Source of the DNA: Bradyrhizobium yuanmingense
GTDB taxonomy: Bacteria; Pseudomonadota; Alphaproteobacteria; Rhizobiales; Xanthobacteraceae
DNA length: 64,000 nucleotides
Reading direction: 5' to 3'
NCBI RefSeq assembly: GCF_029167105.1
Contig: NZ_JARFML010000025.1
Location: 1 to 64,000 of the forward strand
The position numbers and the translations under genes were made by a program. This document shows positions 37,871 through 46,649 of the stretch, piece after piece. The number at the start of each line of letters is the position of its first letter. Position 1 is the first letter of the stretch. Below the pieces are notes generated by a model, which searched no databases, was not told the DNA's origin, and saw only the letters and a program-made list of their open reading frames with translations.

Positions 37871-38232
37871 TTTTGCTGGATCAGGCCTGCCGGATGTGAC
37901 GTTTTCGAGTTTGACGCTCGCGCTGGTCCTTTTCCAGATCATTTCACTGCAGCTGCGCTCAATCCCTCACCTTGGCAGATAGGGCGATGTTTCCCAAGCC
38001 GAGATCCGCGCGGGCTGATCAACAGGATGAGCGGGACCGGTGCCTTGGCGTCATGACCAGTTGCCGGAGCTCACGTTGATCATCCCCGCAAGGCCATGCT
38101 TGTACGGTGATGATTGTGAAATCGAGAAGCGCTCGCGATGTTGCGAGAAATGGCGAGGTGAGCACCTCTTCAAACACCAAGGCTATTCTTCCCGGCGCCG
38201 GTCTGCTCGAAGCAGCTAGAAGCTATGCAATC
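37871..38232. other. Convergent gap with no supported gene
   Basis: About 360 bases between the regulator and the end of the peptide-modification operon. I saw no clear bidirectional terminator. Confidence 0.4.
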
Positions 38233-38973
38233 CTATTTGACCGCAAGAAATCCCTCGAAACAGACATGCTTGTAGATGGTCATGGTATCTACAAAACCTG
38301 CCCGATGCAGCATATCGAGATTGCCCTTGGTGGAAAACGGCTCAAGTACGCCTTTCAGACTATTTGCTTTTCCCAAAACTTCTTCCGGAGAGTAACCGTT
38401 GTCCAATTTGTAGTCGATATAGATGGCGCTCGCGATGTCCTGAAACCGTGCATCTGGTGCTCTGACTTTCTCGAAAAACAGGAATGCTCCGCCCCAATTG
38501 AGCGACTTATAGATCAGATCGATCAGGTTCTGCCGGTGCCGGGGCGGAACGAACTGAATCGTATAATAGGAGACGATAAAATCGCTGGCTTCGTAATCTA
38601 CCTCGCACGCATTTGCGAGGAGGTACTCAACGTTCGACGCTTTGCCCTCAGCGCTGCGCGCGTACTCGATCATGGCACGTTCGCTATCGATTCCGATCCA
38701 GCGCGTTCCCTGTGAATGCCGCTTCGCCAATTGCCGTAGAAGCGTTCCGGTTGAAGTACCGATTTCATAAGCCACGGAGTCACTCTTGACGAAAAAGTCA
38801 CTCACCTGTTCGATCAGCCTATGCCCGGCTTCGTAGTTGGGAACAGACCTTGCGACGTGGCGATCAAAATATTGAGGGGTATCCCCACCGAAGCTCCAGC
38901 CGGCCCGTTCGGCCCGTATGCCGTCTCCCGTAGGCCCTCTTTCCCGTGCAGTCGTATGCTCCAAGCTGTCCAT
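38233..38973 (-). CDS. CmoA-like SAM methyltransferase of the MNIO peptide cluster
   Basis: 246 residues. The whole protein runs parallel to CmoA, the carboxy-SAM synthase. Matching stretches are GWSFGGDTPQYFDRHVARSV and EAGHRLIEQVSDFF at the start, EIGTSTGTLLRQLAKRH as motif I, then RWIGIDSERAMIEYARSA, VSYYTIQFVPPRHRQNLIDL, NWGGAFLFFEKV and DYKLDNGYSPEEVL. In CmoA the next segment supplies an Arg that binds the prephenate-derived carboxylate (R199 in E. coli, from memory); here the matching stretch is GKANSLKGVL without Arg. It may therefore be an ordinary methyltransferase rather than a carboxy-SAM maker. Last gene of the operon, 23 bases after the radical SAM gene. Acting on the precursor peptide is inferred from context. 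Confidence 0.75.
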   Translation of the reverse strand: MDSLEHTTARERGPTGDGIRAERAGWSFGGDTPQYFDRHVARSVPNYEAGHRLIEQVSDFFVKSDSVAYEIGTSTGTLLRQLAKRHSQGTRWIGIDSERAMIEYARSAEGKASNVEYLLANACEVDYEASDFIVSYYTIQFVPPRHRQNLIDLIYKSLNWGGAFLFFEKVRAPDARFQDIASAIYIDYKLDNGYSPEEVLGKANSLKGVLEPFSTKGNLDMLHRAGFVDTMTIYKHVCFEGFLAVK

Positions 38974-38996
38974 GATAACTCTTTTGTAGTTTTCGG

Positions 38997-40493
38997 TTAT
39001 GCAAGCTGCAGCTTGCGTTCTCGTGTCGGTTTTGTGGTCAATGCGCTTTTGACCGCGGGACTGAAGAAAAGGGACAAGACTTCATCTTCAAACAGCTGAC
39101 CCAGTGATGAAAGCCTCAGTCCAGGCTGGCCGCTAGTCTCGAGATAGGATTCCAATGCGCCGGCATTGTTCAGCTCATTGACAAGCGCGTCGTAATATCG
39201 CGAAAGCTGGGGGTGAGCGGCGCGGATCGACCGCAGGCTTTCGTCCTCGATGCGTCCGATCCGAAGCCCTGTCGAATAAGACCCAGCCAGTACTTCCTCT
39301 TCGTCGACGCAGCGTCCGGTGGCGATCGGAACGCTGCCTGTCAAAACGGCATCAACATAAGACGGAATGTTTGGGGCGTTGCGAAACACGTACCCGAGGT
39401 CGCCTGTCTTCCGCACGTCGACCCCGACGTGGGAATAGGCTCCCGCGCCCACTCCAAGAAGATCGCTCGAGGCCGAGGTCCGGATCTTCTTGAACGGATC
39501 GGTAAATTCATGGGCTCGTACAAAGCGATTGCCGTCGGTCTGGTGATAGCCGAGCGTTGCCATTTCCTGCCACATAAGCATCCGGCCAAGAAGCGTGGCG
39601 AACTCGTCCTCGAACGCCGCTCGCTTTGTTTCTGTCTTATACCAGTGCCCTTGAGGACGATCTCCAAACCGTCCGTGATACCAAGTGAGGTGTGGCGGAC
39701 GAATCTCGGCAATTGCTTCGAGGTTGTCCCATACTTCCGAACTGGATCCCTTATAGAGCCCCTGGATCAAGTCGAGATTCCAGTTTTCAAAAATTCGCGT
39801 TGCAATTGCGCATGCGCGGATGGGAATGTCGCGCTTGTAGCCGCGGGCCGCATATTTGAGTACGTCGTCATCGAACGATTGCACTCCAAAGCTCAGGCGC
39901 GTGACGCCCTGAGCCTTGAGGGACCGCAGCTTGTGCTCCCCCTCGGGCGCGGCGATCGTCAGGGGACTACCTTCGATGCAAAACTCTGCTCCGGGTCGCA
40001 AGTCATACTCGTTTCGAATAGTACGTATCAAACCGTGCAACGCCGGCTCATCGAGAACGAGCGGCGTGCCTCCGCCGATATAGACCGATGACACGACGGT
40101 TCCAGCCCGAGCAAGCCGTGCGCCCCAAAAAGCGAGTTCACGATGCAACGCCGTCAGATAACGAGCAACTTTAGTGTCGTCATCGGCAGAGGTTTTTGCT
40201 CGGCCGGTATAGTGATCGACCGTGTAGTGACAGAATGTACAGCGTGTTTCACAGAATGCTACGTGAACGTACAGGCTCGTTTCTCCGCTCCACGCAATCT
40301 TATCCACCAGGGTCGTTGGATCGAGCGGTGCCAATGAATCGATGGGCGGGTAGATCGCCACTGAGTGCGATCCGCCCAGCACCGCACGACTTATGCCAAT
40401 GCCGGCGGCATGAAGTGCCGGTAGCGAAGCTGGAATTCCGAGCCGTCGCAGTGAAGAGCGTGCTTCCTCAAAAGCGGATTCTCGCGATCTCAT
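38997..40493 (-). CDS. HemN-like radical SAM enzyme of the MNIO peptide cluster
   Basis: 498 residues. The radical SAM motif CETRCTFC (C81, C85, C88, the CxxxCxxC that holds a 4Fe-4S cluster) follows SLYVHVAF, as in HemN/HemW. Other HemN-like landmarks are VYIGGGTP, FCIEGSPLTI, LSFGVQSFDDDVLKYAARGY and NLDLIQGL, plus a C-terminal HemN-type winged region. Relatives of this fold in other natural-product clusters are class C radical SAM methylases, which methylate unactivated sp2 carbons. Heme synthesis is unlikely, given the setting between peptide-modification genes (39 bases after one, 23 before the next). Substrate unproven. Confidence 0.85.
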   Translation of the reverse strand: MRSRESAFEEARSSLRRLGIPASLPALHAAGIGISRAVLGGSHSVAIYPPIDSLAPLDPTTLVDKIAWSGETSLYVHVAFCETRCTFCHYTVDHYTGRAKTSADDDTKVARYLTALHRELAFWGARLARAGTVVSSVYIGGGTPLVLDEPALHGLIRTIRNEYDLRPGAEFCIEGSPLTIAAPEGEHKLRSLKAQGVTRLSFGVQSFDDDVLKYAARGYKRDIPIRACAIATRIFENWNLDLIQGLYKGSSSEVWDNLEAIAEIRPPHLTWYHGRFGDRPQGHWYKTETKRAAFEDEFATLLGRMLMWQEMATLGYHQTDGNRFVRAHEFTDPFKKIRTSASSDLLGVGAGAYSHVGVDVRKTGDLGYVFRNAPNIPSYVDAVLTGSVPIATGRCVDEEEVLAGSYSTGLRIGRIEDESLRSIRAAHPQLSRYYDALVNELNNAGALESYLETSGQPGLRLSSLGQLFEDEVLSLFFSPAVKSALTTKPTRERKLQLA

Positions 40494-40532
40494 TGTCGGA
40501 CCTCACGCTGTCGAGCCTGCCACTTGAATAGA

Positions 40533-42308
40533 TCATTGCCGTTGCGCGATGATCGTCAGATAAACGTCGGCGCGCGTATCTGGACTGTCGTCGAATCTGT
40601 AGATCACGTCGAAGGGATTTATCAGCCGGGGCATATACTGCTTGCGCCAAAGGCTTGCATGCTCGCCCACCAGCGACGGAACGATTTGCCCCCAAATGCG
40701 CTCCGCGATGATGGTCAGGTCCGGATGTACACAGGCTTTGCGAATCCAATCATAGATTTCGTTATACTGGACCCACGGCTGGGCGAGCGAGGCAAGATGA
40801 AGCTGCACGAGACGATGGGTAATCGCGATGCGCCCTCCTGGGCGAACGACCCGCGCCATTTCTTTGACCATGCTCGGTCCTAGTCCAAGCTCCCAGATGC
40901 CTCCGGTCCATTCATTGATGGCAGCGTCAACTGACGCATCGGGCAGAGCCAGACGCTGCGCAAGGCCAGGACGAAAATGGAGGTTCGTGAAGTTTCGTTC
41001 GGAGGCGAATCGGCGCGCCAAATCGCTCAGGCACCGAAACATCTCGACCGAAATAACGAGTCCGTCTTTGCCAACCGATGGCGACAATCGCCGTGCAACA
41101 CGTCCTAAGCCGCCGCACACGTCGACGACGATGCTCCCTGGCTTGAGCAGCAGCAATTCCGGGTGATTTGGGATCAGATCCTCTTGCGCGCGGACCAGTT
41201 TGTCCTCGACTTCTGGTACTTGGCTCCAGCTGTTGTCGTTCTCGCACGCCTTCAACAACGGCAAACGCCATCGCAAATAGGCCGCGCGAAACCGCTTGGC
41301 AAAATCAGACAGCCCGACGGGAGGCGTAGAAGACGCCGCATGGCCCAGCAGCACTTCATCGCTTGGTAAATCAAGGATCAGGACATCGCCCAGCGTGTTC
41401 TCGATCGCCCGGACAGCGTTGAAAATGGCGACAAAATCATCTTCGCCGGCATCGCTCACTGGCCAGAGAGCTTCCGGATCCAACCGTAAGCACAGACCTG
41501 AGATGAAGGCCGAGGCCGCCCAGGTCAGAACGCGGGCCCGCTCGGTCGTATTCAGGATCGATAGGTCTGGCGTCATGATGAGATGGACGGCAACGCAATC
41601 GCTGACCATCTCCTCCAGCCCGGGAATCGGGTGGTTCGGCACGGGCCAAGAGATTCTATCAAGGTAGAGCGAGGCGCCGAGCCGGACAAGCGAACGACGG
41701 AGTTCACGGTCGCATGGCAGGTGTCGCGTTTGCACCACGGTCTGGTGCATTCGAGTGATACCGGTCTGACGAAGGCGGGCCAGTTCGCCCAAAATTGACT
41801 TATGATCCGCCAGCTGCGCGCAACACAGCAGCAGCTCCGGCGGATGTATTTCATCCTTAAGGCGTGTGGAGATCTGCTCGATTGAACTCTCGGCATCCAG
41901 GTCGATCACGATGGAGCGGCGCAAGGTTGAGGTGCGCGCCCTTTCCGCGATAGATCTCAGATGCTCAAGCTGTTCTACCGACGGCCTCGCTTGCGAGGTA
42001 ACGTGCATAAAGCCGTGCTGGCGCAGCGAAGCTAGCATCTTGTCGACAATGTGCTGATCGTCGAATTGAGCGCGCAGAGCCGTGAGATTAACGGGCTCGT
42101 TGATGAGCGTAGTGACAAAATCCATTAAGCCATCGCCGGGTGGTACGACCATGCCGGTTTCGAAGTAGCGGTGACTGAGCAATCGATGTTCGGCAATCTC
42201 GACGTCCAGAACCTCGACAGCCGGATCGAGCATGACAAAATCATCGTGCGGCAGTCCGCCGGAAAGGCTATCCGCACTGGGGTTCTGAAGGCGCTCAAGC
42301 AGTTTCAT
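40533..42308 (-). CDS. Large protein with RRE-like N-terminus and C-terminal methyltransferase
   Basis: 591 residues, three parts. (1) Residues about 20-105 have the strand-strand-three-helix rhythm of a RiPP recognition element (PqqD-like): VMLDPAVEVLDVEI, then FVTTLINEPVNLTAL and VDKMLASLRQHGFMHV. (2) About 125-330 has the alternating strand/helix pattern of a TIM barrel such as a radical SAM core but no CxxxCxxC, so it would be a degenerate or non-radical barrel. (3) About 400-590 is a class I methyltransferase: SIVVDVCGGLGRVARRL, VISVEMFRCLSDLARRF, LPDASVDAAINEW, ARVVRPGGRIAITHR. Its start overlaps the upstream partner gene by 14 bases. Parts 1 and 2 are judged from pattern only; part 3 is firm. 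Confidence 0.75.
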   Translation of the reverse strand: MKLLERLQNPSADSLSGGLPHDDFVMLDPAVEVLDVEIAEHRLLSHRYFETGMVVPPGDGLMDFVTTLINEPVNLTALRAQFDDQHIVDKMLASLRQHGFMHVTSQARPSVEQLEHLRSIAERARTSTLRRSIVIDLDAESSIEQISTRLKDEIHPPELLLCCAQLADHKSILGELARLRQTGITRMHQTVVQTRHLPCDRELRRSLVRLGASLYLDRISWPVPNHPIPGLEEMVSDCVAVHLIMTPDLSILNTTERARVLTWAASAFISGLCLRLDPEALWPVSDAGEDDFVAIFNAVRAIENTLGDVLILDLPSDEVLLGHAASSTPPVGLSDFAKRFRAAYLRWRLPLLKACENDNSWSQVPEVEDKLVRAQEDLIPNHPELLLLKPGSIVVDVCGGLGRVARRLSPSVGKDGLVISVEMFRCLSDLARRFASERNFTNLHFRPGLAQRLALPDASVDAAINEWTGGIWELGLGPSMVKEMARVVRPGGRIAITHRLVQLHLASLAQPWVQYNEIYDWIRKACVHPDLTIIAERIWGQIVPSLVGEHASLWRKQYMPRLINPFDVIYRFDDSPDTRADVYLTIIAQRQ

Positions 42309-43239
42309 GAGGCGCAGAGCCGCAAATCCGGTGGCAAGAAAGATCGAGATCGTCTTTTTGCCTTCCCTGTCCCATAGACATTTGTCGCAGATCCGATTCG
42401 CCTACGATGACGCCGAGCGACGCCAAACTATCGATCAGCGAGAGCACATTAGCGTAGGGGACATCGTTCAGAGCCGTCGACAACTCCACCAAGCTCTTCG
42501 GGAAGCGAAGAACGTCAAAGAGGCGGGCGGCCCGCTGCGAAAGTTCCGCATATTCGTGGCCAGCTTCGGCAGCCGGAAGATAAATCAGCCAATGTCGCTC
42601 AGAGGCTTCAAGGTCCTGGCCGGGGTCGAAGTCGAACGGACTTTCAATCCATGGGGTGAGGTCGCAGGATGACGAAATCATCGTTGCCGCCGGATGGGCG
42701 ACGAAGCGGGTTGACCGCAAATTCCTCGGGCTCGTCCCTGCCGAGAAGGCCTCCGCCGCGGTATTCGGCCATGTCGGGGGAGCGTATTCACCAAGCCCCC
42801 GGGCAAGCGCAATCGCCGCCGCGTCGATCGCCAGCACGTCTTGACGCGCGCGGGCGAAGAACTCCGGACGACCGGTCAAATATGCAACAAAAGCCGCCGC
42901 GGTCCGCCAGAAGTAAGGCCCGTTGTCAGCGTAACCGGACGACTGCACGAACTCTGCCGCAACTGCCTCGATATCGAGTCCACTCGCGTGCAGCAGACGG
43001 CGGGTGAGCGGGACAAGGTCCAGCGCACCAAGAGCATTCCTGACCAATCCGCGACGATACATGCCAATGTTGGATTCGGTCGGCGCGGGTGTGCCCGCAT
43101 AGTCGGCCAGTATTGCTAGCTCAGTCGCCGTGCAGCCATGGAGATCTTGGGCCCTTGGGTTGGGATCCATGACCCAATTCGCAAGGCGATCGTCTGTCAA
43201 TACGCGGCGCCAGGTATCCCAAACCAGCTGTGCGTCCAT
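42295..43239 (-). CDS. MNIO partner protein (MbnC/TglI-like role) with helical N-domain
   Basis: 314 residues from the ATG at 43239, whose A is shared with the TGA of the MNIO gene (TGATG), so translation is coupled. The N-terminal half is helical (VWDTWRRVLTDDRLANWVMD, ATELAILADYAG, PYFWRTAAAFVAYL), as in partners of DUF692 enzymes. The C-terminal 80 residues (YAELSQRAARLFDVLRFPK, TALNDVPYANVLSLIDSLAS) resemble a winged-helix peptide-recognition domain. Partner proteins such as MbnC and TglI bind the leader and the MNIO enzyme. I do not recognise a named family; the role follows from position and length. Confidence 0.7.
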   Translation of the reverse strand: MDAQLVWDTWRRVLTDDRLANWVMDPNPRAQDLHGCTATELAILADYAGTPAPTESNIGMYRRGLVRNALGALDLVPLTRRLLHASGLDIEAVAAEFVQSSGYADNGPYFWRTAAAFVAYLTGRPEFFARARQDVLAIDAAAIALARGLGEYAPPTWPNTAAEAFSAGTSPRNLRSTRFVAHPAATMISSSCDLTPWIESPFDFDPGQDLEASERHWLIYLPAAEAGHEYAELSQRAARLFDVLRFPKSLVELSTALNDVPYANVLSLIDSLASLGVIVGESDLRQMSMGQGRQKDDLDLSCHRICGSAPHETA

Positions 43240-44159
43240 CAGGCAGCCTCGCTGCGGGTGGTGCGCCTGCTCGCCCGGCCGTAGGCGCGATCCCATGCCA
43301 CACGTCCCCGCTCGAGATCCGAGAGGATTAGATCGGTGGTACGGCCGGTATCAGCCATTTCCCCATTGCAATAGAGGGATTGGGTTTCATATTCGAGGAT
43401 GACGGCGCCAGGACGGGCGCGCGACAAAACATCGTCGAGCAGATCCCAAACGGCGTCCGCAACCTGGGTATCATGAAGGTCGTGATACTGACCGTTGATC
43501 CAACGCCCTCCCGCCATGTGAATGGTGATGATACGGTCGAGCGGTATAGTGCTCAGAAATCGATCAATGGAATAGCCTTTCGCGCGGTGGTTCTGCTCGT
43601 TCGCATACAGATTGTGCAAATCCAGGTGCAAGTAGGTGCCTGATAGCTCAAGCATTCGCGCAAGGAATTCCTCTTCGGGCAGATCGCTGCCGGGGCACAC
43701 GCGGTAGTACGCCGCATTTTCGTGCGCGAGCGGAACGCCGTAAAGATCTTGAAGCGCGCGCGCCCTTGCCGCCACACGAACAGCCTCAGCCCGCGAGAAC
43801 TGTAACGGACTGCTCCAAACATCGGACCAGGAGGCGTCGCCATAAAAACAGTGGTTCGCAACTGAGCAAACATTTAGTTTCTGAGAGAGCGGAACGTGCC
43901 GCCGCACGGCCGCCGTGCTCTTCAGATCGTCGAAGCCGAAGTCACCGCCGTAGTTCGAATGTCCGAGGAGCGGATATTTATCCGCGATATCGCGCATAAG
44001 ATCGACGGCGCGGGGAGAAATAAGCCCCGGCCCATCAAGAGGACTCATGATCGAGTCGAACAATATTTCCAGCGCATCAAGCGGCTGGTCCAGAAACGGA
44101 AACCAACCAATCAATTCAGGATTGAACTGAAGCCCAACGCCCAAGCGGGGAACGCTCAT
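43239..44159 (-). CDS. DUF692 multinuclear iron oxidase (MNIO) acting on a Cys-rich peptide
   Basis: 306 residues from the ATG at 44159, preceded by GGAG; an ATG ten codons earlier is less well placed. The TIM-barrel MNIO family (DUF692; MbnB, TglH) is recognisable by GHSNYGGDF (H67), NHCFYG (H103), PLAHENAAYY (E147), YLHLDLHNLYANEQNH (D180, H182, N183), ITIHMAGG (H214), LHDTQVADAVWDLL (H229, D230) and VILEYE (E256). These are plausible ligands for a two- or three-iron centre. Known members oxidise cysteine residues: to oxazolone/thioamide (methanobactin), by beta-carbon excision (3-thiaglutamate), or to thiooxazole. The gene follows the seven-cysteine precursor by 75 bases, so cysteine is the likely target. 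Confidence 0.88.
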   Translation of the reverse strand: MSVPRLGVGLQFNPELIGWFPFLDQPLDALEILFDSIMSPLDGPGLISPRAVDLMRDIADKYPLLGHSNYGGDFGFDDLKSTAAVRRHVPLSQKLNVCSVANHCFYGDASWSDVWSSPLQFSRAEAVRVAARARALQDLYGVPLAHENAAYYRVCPGSDLPEEEFLARMLELSGTYLHLDLHNLYANEQNHRAKGYSIDRFLSTIPLDRIITIHMAGGRWINGQYHDLHDTQVADAVWDLLDDVLSRARPGAVILEYETQSLYCNGEMADTGRTTDLILSDLERGRVAWDRAYGRASRRTTRSEAA

Positions 44160-44234
44160 TTCCGAGGTCTCCAATAGCCTTGGCACCACGCCGACGGCGA
44201 TGCGCCAAGGCCAAGCCGGATCAGAGTCCGTCAG

Positions 44235-44459
44235 TCACGGATGTTCTGCCGCGCACTTCGCCGCAGTTGCGGCGCATCTCGCTGCGGTCGCAGCGCACCG
44301 CGCAGCGGTTGCGGAGCATCGCGCTGCGGCGGCTTTTGCTTGTGCTTGCGCTGCAGTCGCCGCACATTTGGCAGCCGTAGCGGCGCATTGCGCAGCCGTC
44401 GCCGCACATTTAGCGGCCGCTGCCGCCGCTTCTTTCACCGACAGTTTTTTAACGTCCAT
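44235..44459 (-). CDS. Cysteine-heptad RiPP precursor peptide
   Basis: 74 residues. GGAGAG five bases before ATG gives a good ribosome site. The leader MDVKKLSVKE is followed by an Ala-rich region with seven cysteines at 18, 25, 32, 48, 55, 62 and 69, each preceded by K, Q or R and followed by A/S-A-T-A-A (the last by A-A-E-H-P). Spacing is seven within each triplet or quartet and sixteen between C32 and C48, where Q-A-Q-A-K-A breaks the register. The core is predicted to be one long helix with all cysteines on nearly one face. There is no E-G-K-C-G motif, no C-terminal methanobactin-like LCGSCYPCSCM and no TglA-like leader. The antisense strand is also open over its whole length, as expected for GC-rich repeats. 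The adjacent MNIO gene and Shine-Dalgarno sequence support the minus strand. Confidence 0.82.
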   Translation of the reverse strand: MDVKKLSVKEAAAAAAKCAATAAQCAATAAKCAATAAQAQAKAAAARCSATAARCAATAARCAATAAKCAAEHP

Positions 44460-46129
44460 GAATTCTCTCCACGTTGGAATAAAAGTTCTGCCAAAATCGC
44501 TTCTCGGCAGGACCCAGCTCAATCACTAGTAGAACTACCCCATCCAGACACGGGAGCCAGTCCCATTTGAGATAGGAAAAGCATTATTTTGCCAGGACGG
44601 CCACAAAAGCAGAATATGACTTCGAGTAAGCCCACCACAGAAAGATACTCGGAAAACACCTACATCAGGTCCGGCAAAAGCGAGTCAGGCAGACTCTCCC
44701 TTGGGTCCACTGATAGCTGACATTCGTGCATGACACGGTCAGAGCTTCTCTCGTGACGCTTTTCCAGGGACAACCGCTGATGCAAGTTCCGGGCGAGCTT
44801 CCGCACCCCGTTCTCGCCCAGCATCGCTGCCCGGCTCACACCGTCCCTATTGATGTCTCCATGATCGTGCGACGGAGTCCAGCATTGGCCAATTGCAGCG
44901 GACAGTTAGCCAACTTGAGGCACCACCTAGCCGGTTGCGCCAGCGAAACCGGCTCGCGTCGCTTGAGCATATTCACGGAGTCGATTTAACGGGGAGCGAT
45001 TGCGCACTGCTGCTCGCGGGCGATAATAACCGCATCAGATCCCAGCTCACTATGGCTCGCCTGCGATACAGCCTGGCATGAGCCGATCGGTGGGGGTCAA
45101 GCGATGGCAAATGCATGCTTGATGCCGAGCAGGAAGGTGACTCCTATCGTCGCCTCGACGTGATCACTGGGGGAGCGCCGCCGGCAGCGGTGGACGGGCG
45201 AGAAGAAAGCAAGGGTCGCTGCGGAGAGCTTTGAGAATAGCGCGAAGATCTCCGAGGCAGCGCGGCTCAATGGCGTTTCCCGCGGGCTCTCACGGCGTGG
45301 CGACGCCAGGTGCGGCTGCGGTGCCCGGCAAGGCACCGCACTTCGTGCTAACCGAAATTGGCTCCGGAAGCGGTGGCGGCACAGCCGGCAGATCCGAGCG
45401 TATTTCGACGGCAAACGACGCCTTGTGCGATCGCTGCTCGGCCAGCAAACCCTCCGAGGTGATCGAGAGGGTGAGTGGAGCGGTCATCCGCCTCGAGCTA
45501 GGCGTGAAGCTGGGACGCTTTCGACCGTGCTGTGGACGCTTAGGGCGTTCTGTGGATTGCGCTAAGGCCCGCGCTGAAGGGGATGTTGGCGGCACAGCCG
45601 GTGGAAACTTTCGCAACCCAGATGCTACTTCAAGCGCGTCACCCTTCGTGGAAAACAGTTGTTGGACGTTTTCAGGATCGACCCCTTATTACGGCTGCCC
45701 ACCCAGGCGACATAAGAGCTGAGCGGATACGGATCGATATTGGGTCTGTCGTCGGACATTCAGGTACACCTTCCTTCACTGGCCAAAGATATTGTGTACC
45801 TGAGCTCCCAATCGAGCGCACTCATCGACACCGGCGCGGCCGCAATCGCGGCGACATCGCCGTCGAGCATGGGAAGGCAGGCGGCGTCGGGATGGTGCTC
45901 CGCGCGAACCTGCAGCCACCATTCCTGGTAGGTGCCTGCGCGAGGTTGTCGGAGATACAAGGCCGCATGGCTGATGGTAGCAACACCAGACCAGCCTTTT
46001 TGGTCTGCCCGTTGTCCTCGCCAGCTCCATCCCAAAGACCGCAAAAATCACACCATGCAGACATGATGTCACTTACTTCAGGAAGTGATCAGCTTCATGC
46101 GCAGGTTGACGATTTTGTTGGCTATTTAC
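44460..46129. other. Upstream region of the peptide operon, and eroded sequence
   Basis: 1.7 kb with no supported gene. The 300 bases next to the precursor are relatively AT-rich and should hold its promoter. A near -24/-12 match at 44590-44604 on the minus strand (TGGCAAAATAATGCT) has GG-GC spacing one base short. Further upstream, frames near 45100-45700 contain no domain I can name. Confidence 0.4.
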
Positions 46130-46526
46130 GAGGCGAGCGTCGGCTCTACTGGGACATGACGGAGGAGACGCGCGCCTTCGCGAAGCGTTACAAGGCGGCA
46201 TTCGATGGCAGGATCCCGAACGAGGCGCAGGCGAGCACGTACAGTGCCGTCACGCACTATCTCAAGGCAATTGCTGCGATACGGACCGATGAAGGTGAGG
46301 CGGTGGTGCGACAGATGAGGAACACCTCGATCAAAGATTTTTAAAATGAAGAATGTTAGAATCCGCCCCGGTGGCCAGGTGATGCGGCCACTCCACGCCG
46401 CGCGCATAAAGGCGCCGATCGAATCGAATTATCAACGACTACTACGAGATAACGGAGACTATTCCTGCCGAAAATGCGTGGGGGGCAGCCGCGAAGAGTT
46501 CCTGCGATCTCCTGAAGACGCAGTAA
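46130..46526 (+). pseudogene. C-terminal remnant of a branched-chain amino acid ABC solute-binding protein
   Basis: Three frames in succession give the end of a LivJ-type periplasmic binding protein: YWDMTEETRAFAKRYKAAF and STYSAVTHYLKAIAAI, then FMKNVRIRPGGQVMRPLHAA in a second frame, then YYEITETIPAENAWGAAAKS followed by CDLLKTQ and a TAA at 46524 in the third. Intact members are about 400 residues and start with a signal peptide; the front half is gone here. Two frameshifts (near 46343 and 46440). Confidence 0.65.
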
Positions 46527-46649
46527 GGGGATCGGCGGCCCGTCGACCTGCCTTTAGGTCTCTCGTGCGGCCTTGACGATATGAAGTCAGCGCAGCTCAA
46601 GACGCGCTGCAAGCCAGGGAGACTGGTCACAGTCGTCCAGTCTGGTGAA

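Noticed and set aside
38107..38715. 202-codon plus-strand frame over the CmoA-like gene
   Set aside because: No family features; the minus strand carries a complete methyltransferase in operon context.
44200..44529. Plus-strand 109-codon frame (His/Ala-rich) across the precursor
   Set aside because: It is the mirror of the Cys/Ala repeats on the minus strand; no ribosome site or partner gene supports it.
44590..44604. Sigma-54-like promoter (TGGCAAAATAATGCT, minus strand) before the precursor gene
   Set aside because: The GG-to-GC distance is one base short of the required spacing, which normally abolishes recognition.
45097..45180. Nickel-transporter-like stretch VTFLLGIKHAFAIA on the minus strand
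   Set aside because: Only about 14 residues match, the following His-rich motif is absent, and no other piece of the gene is found.
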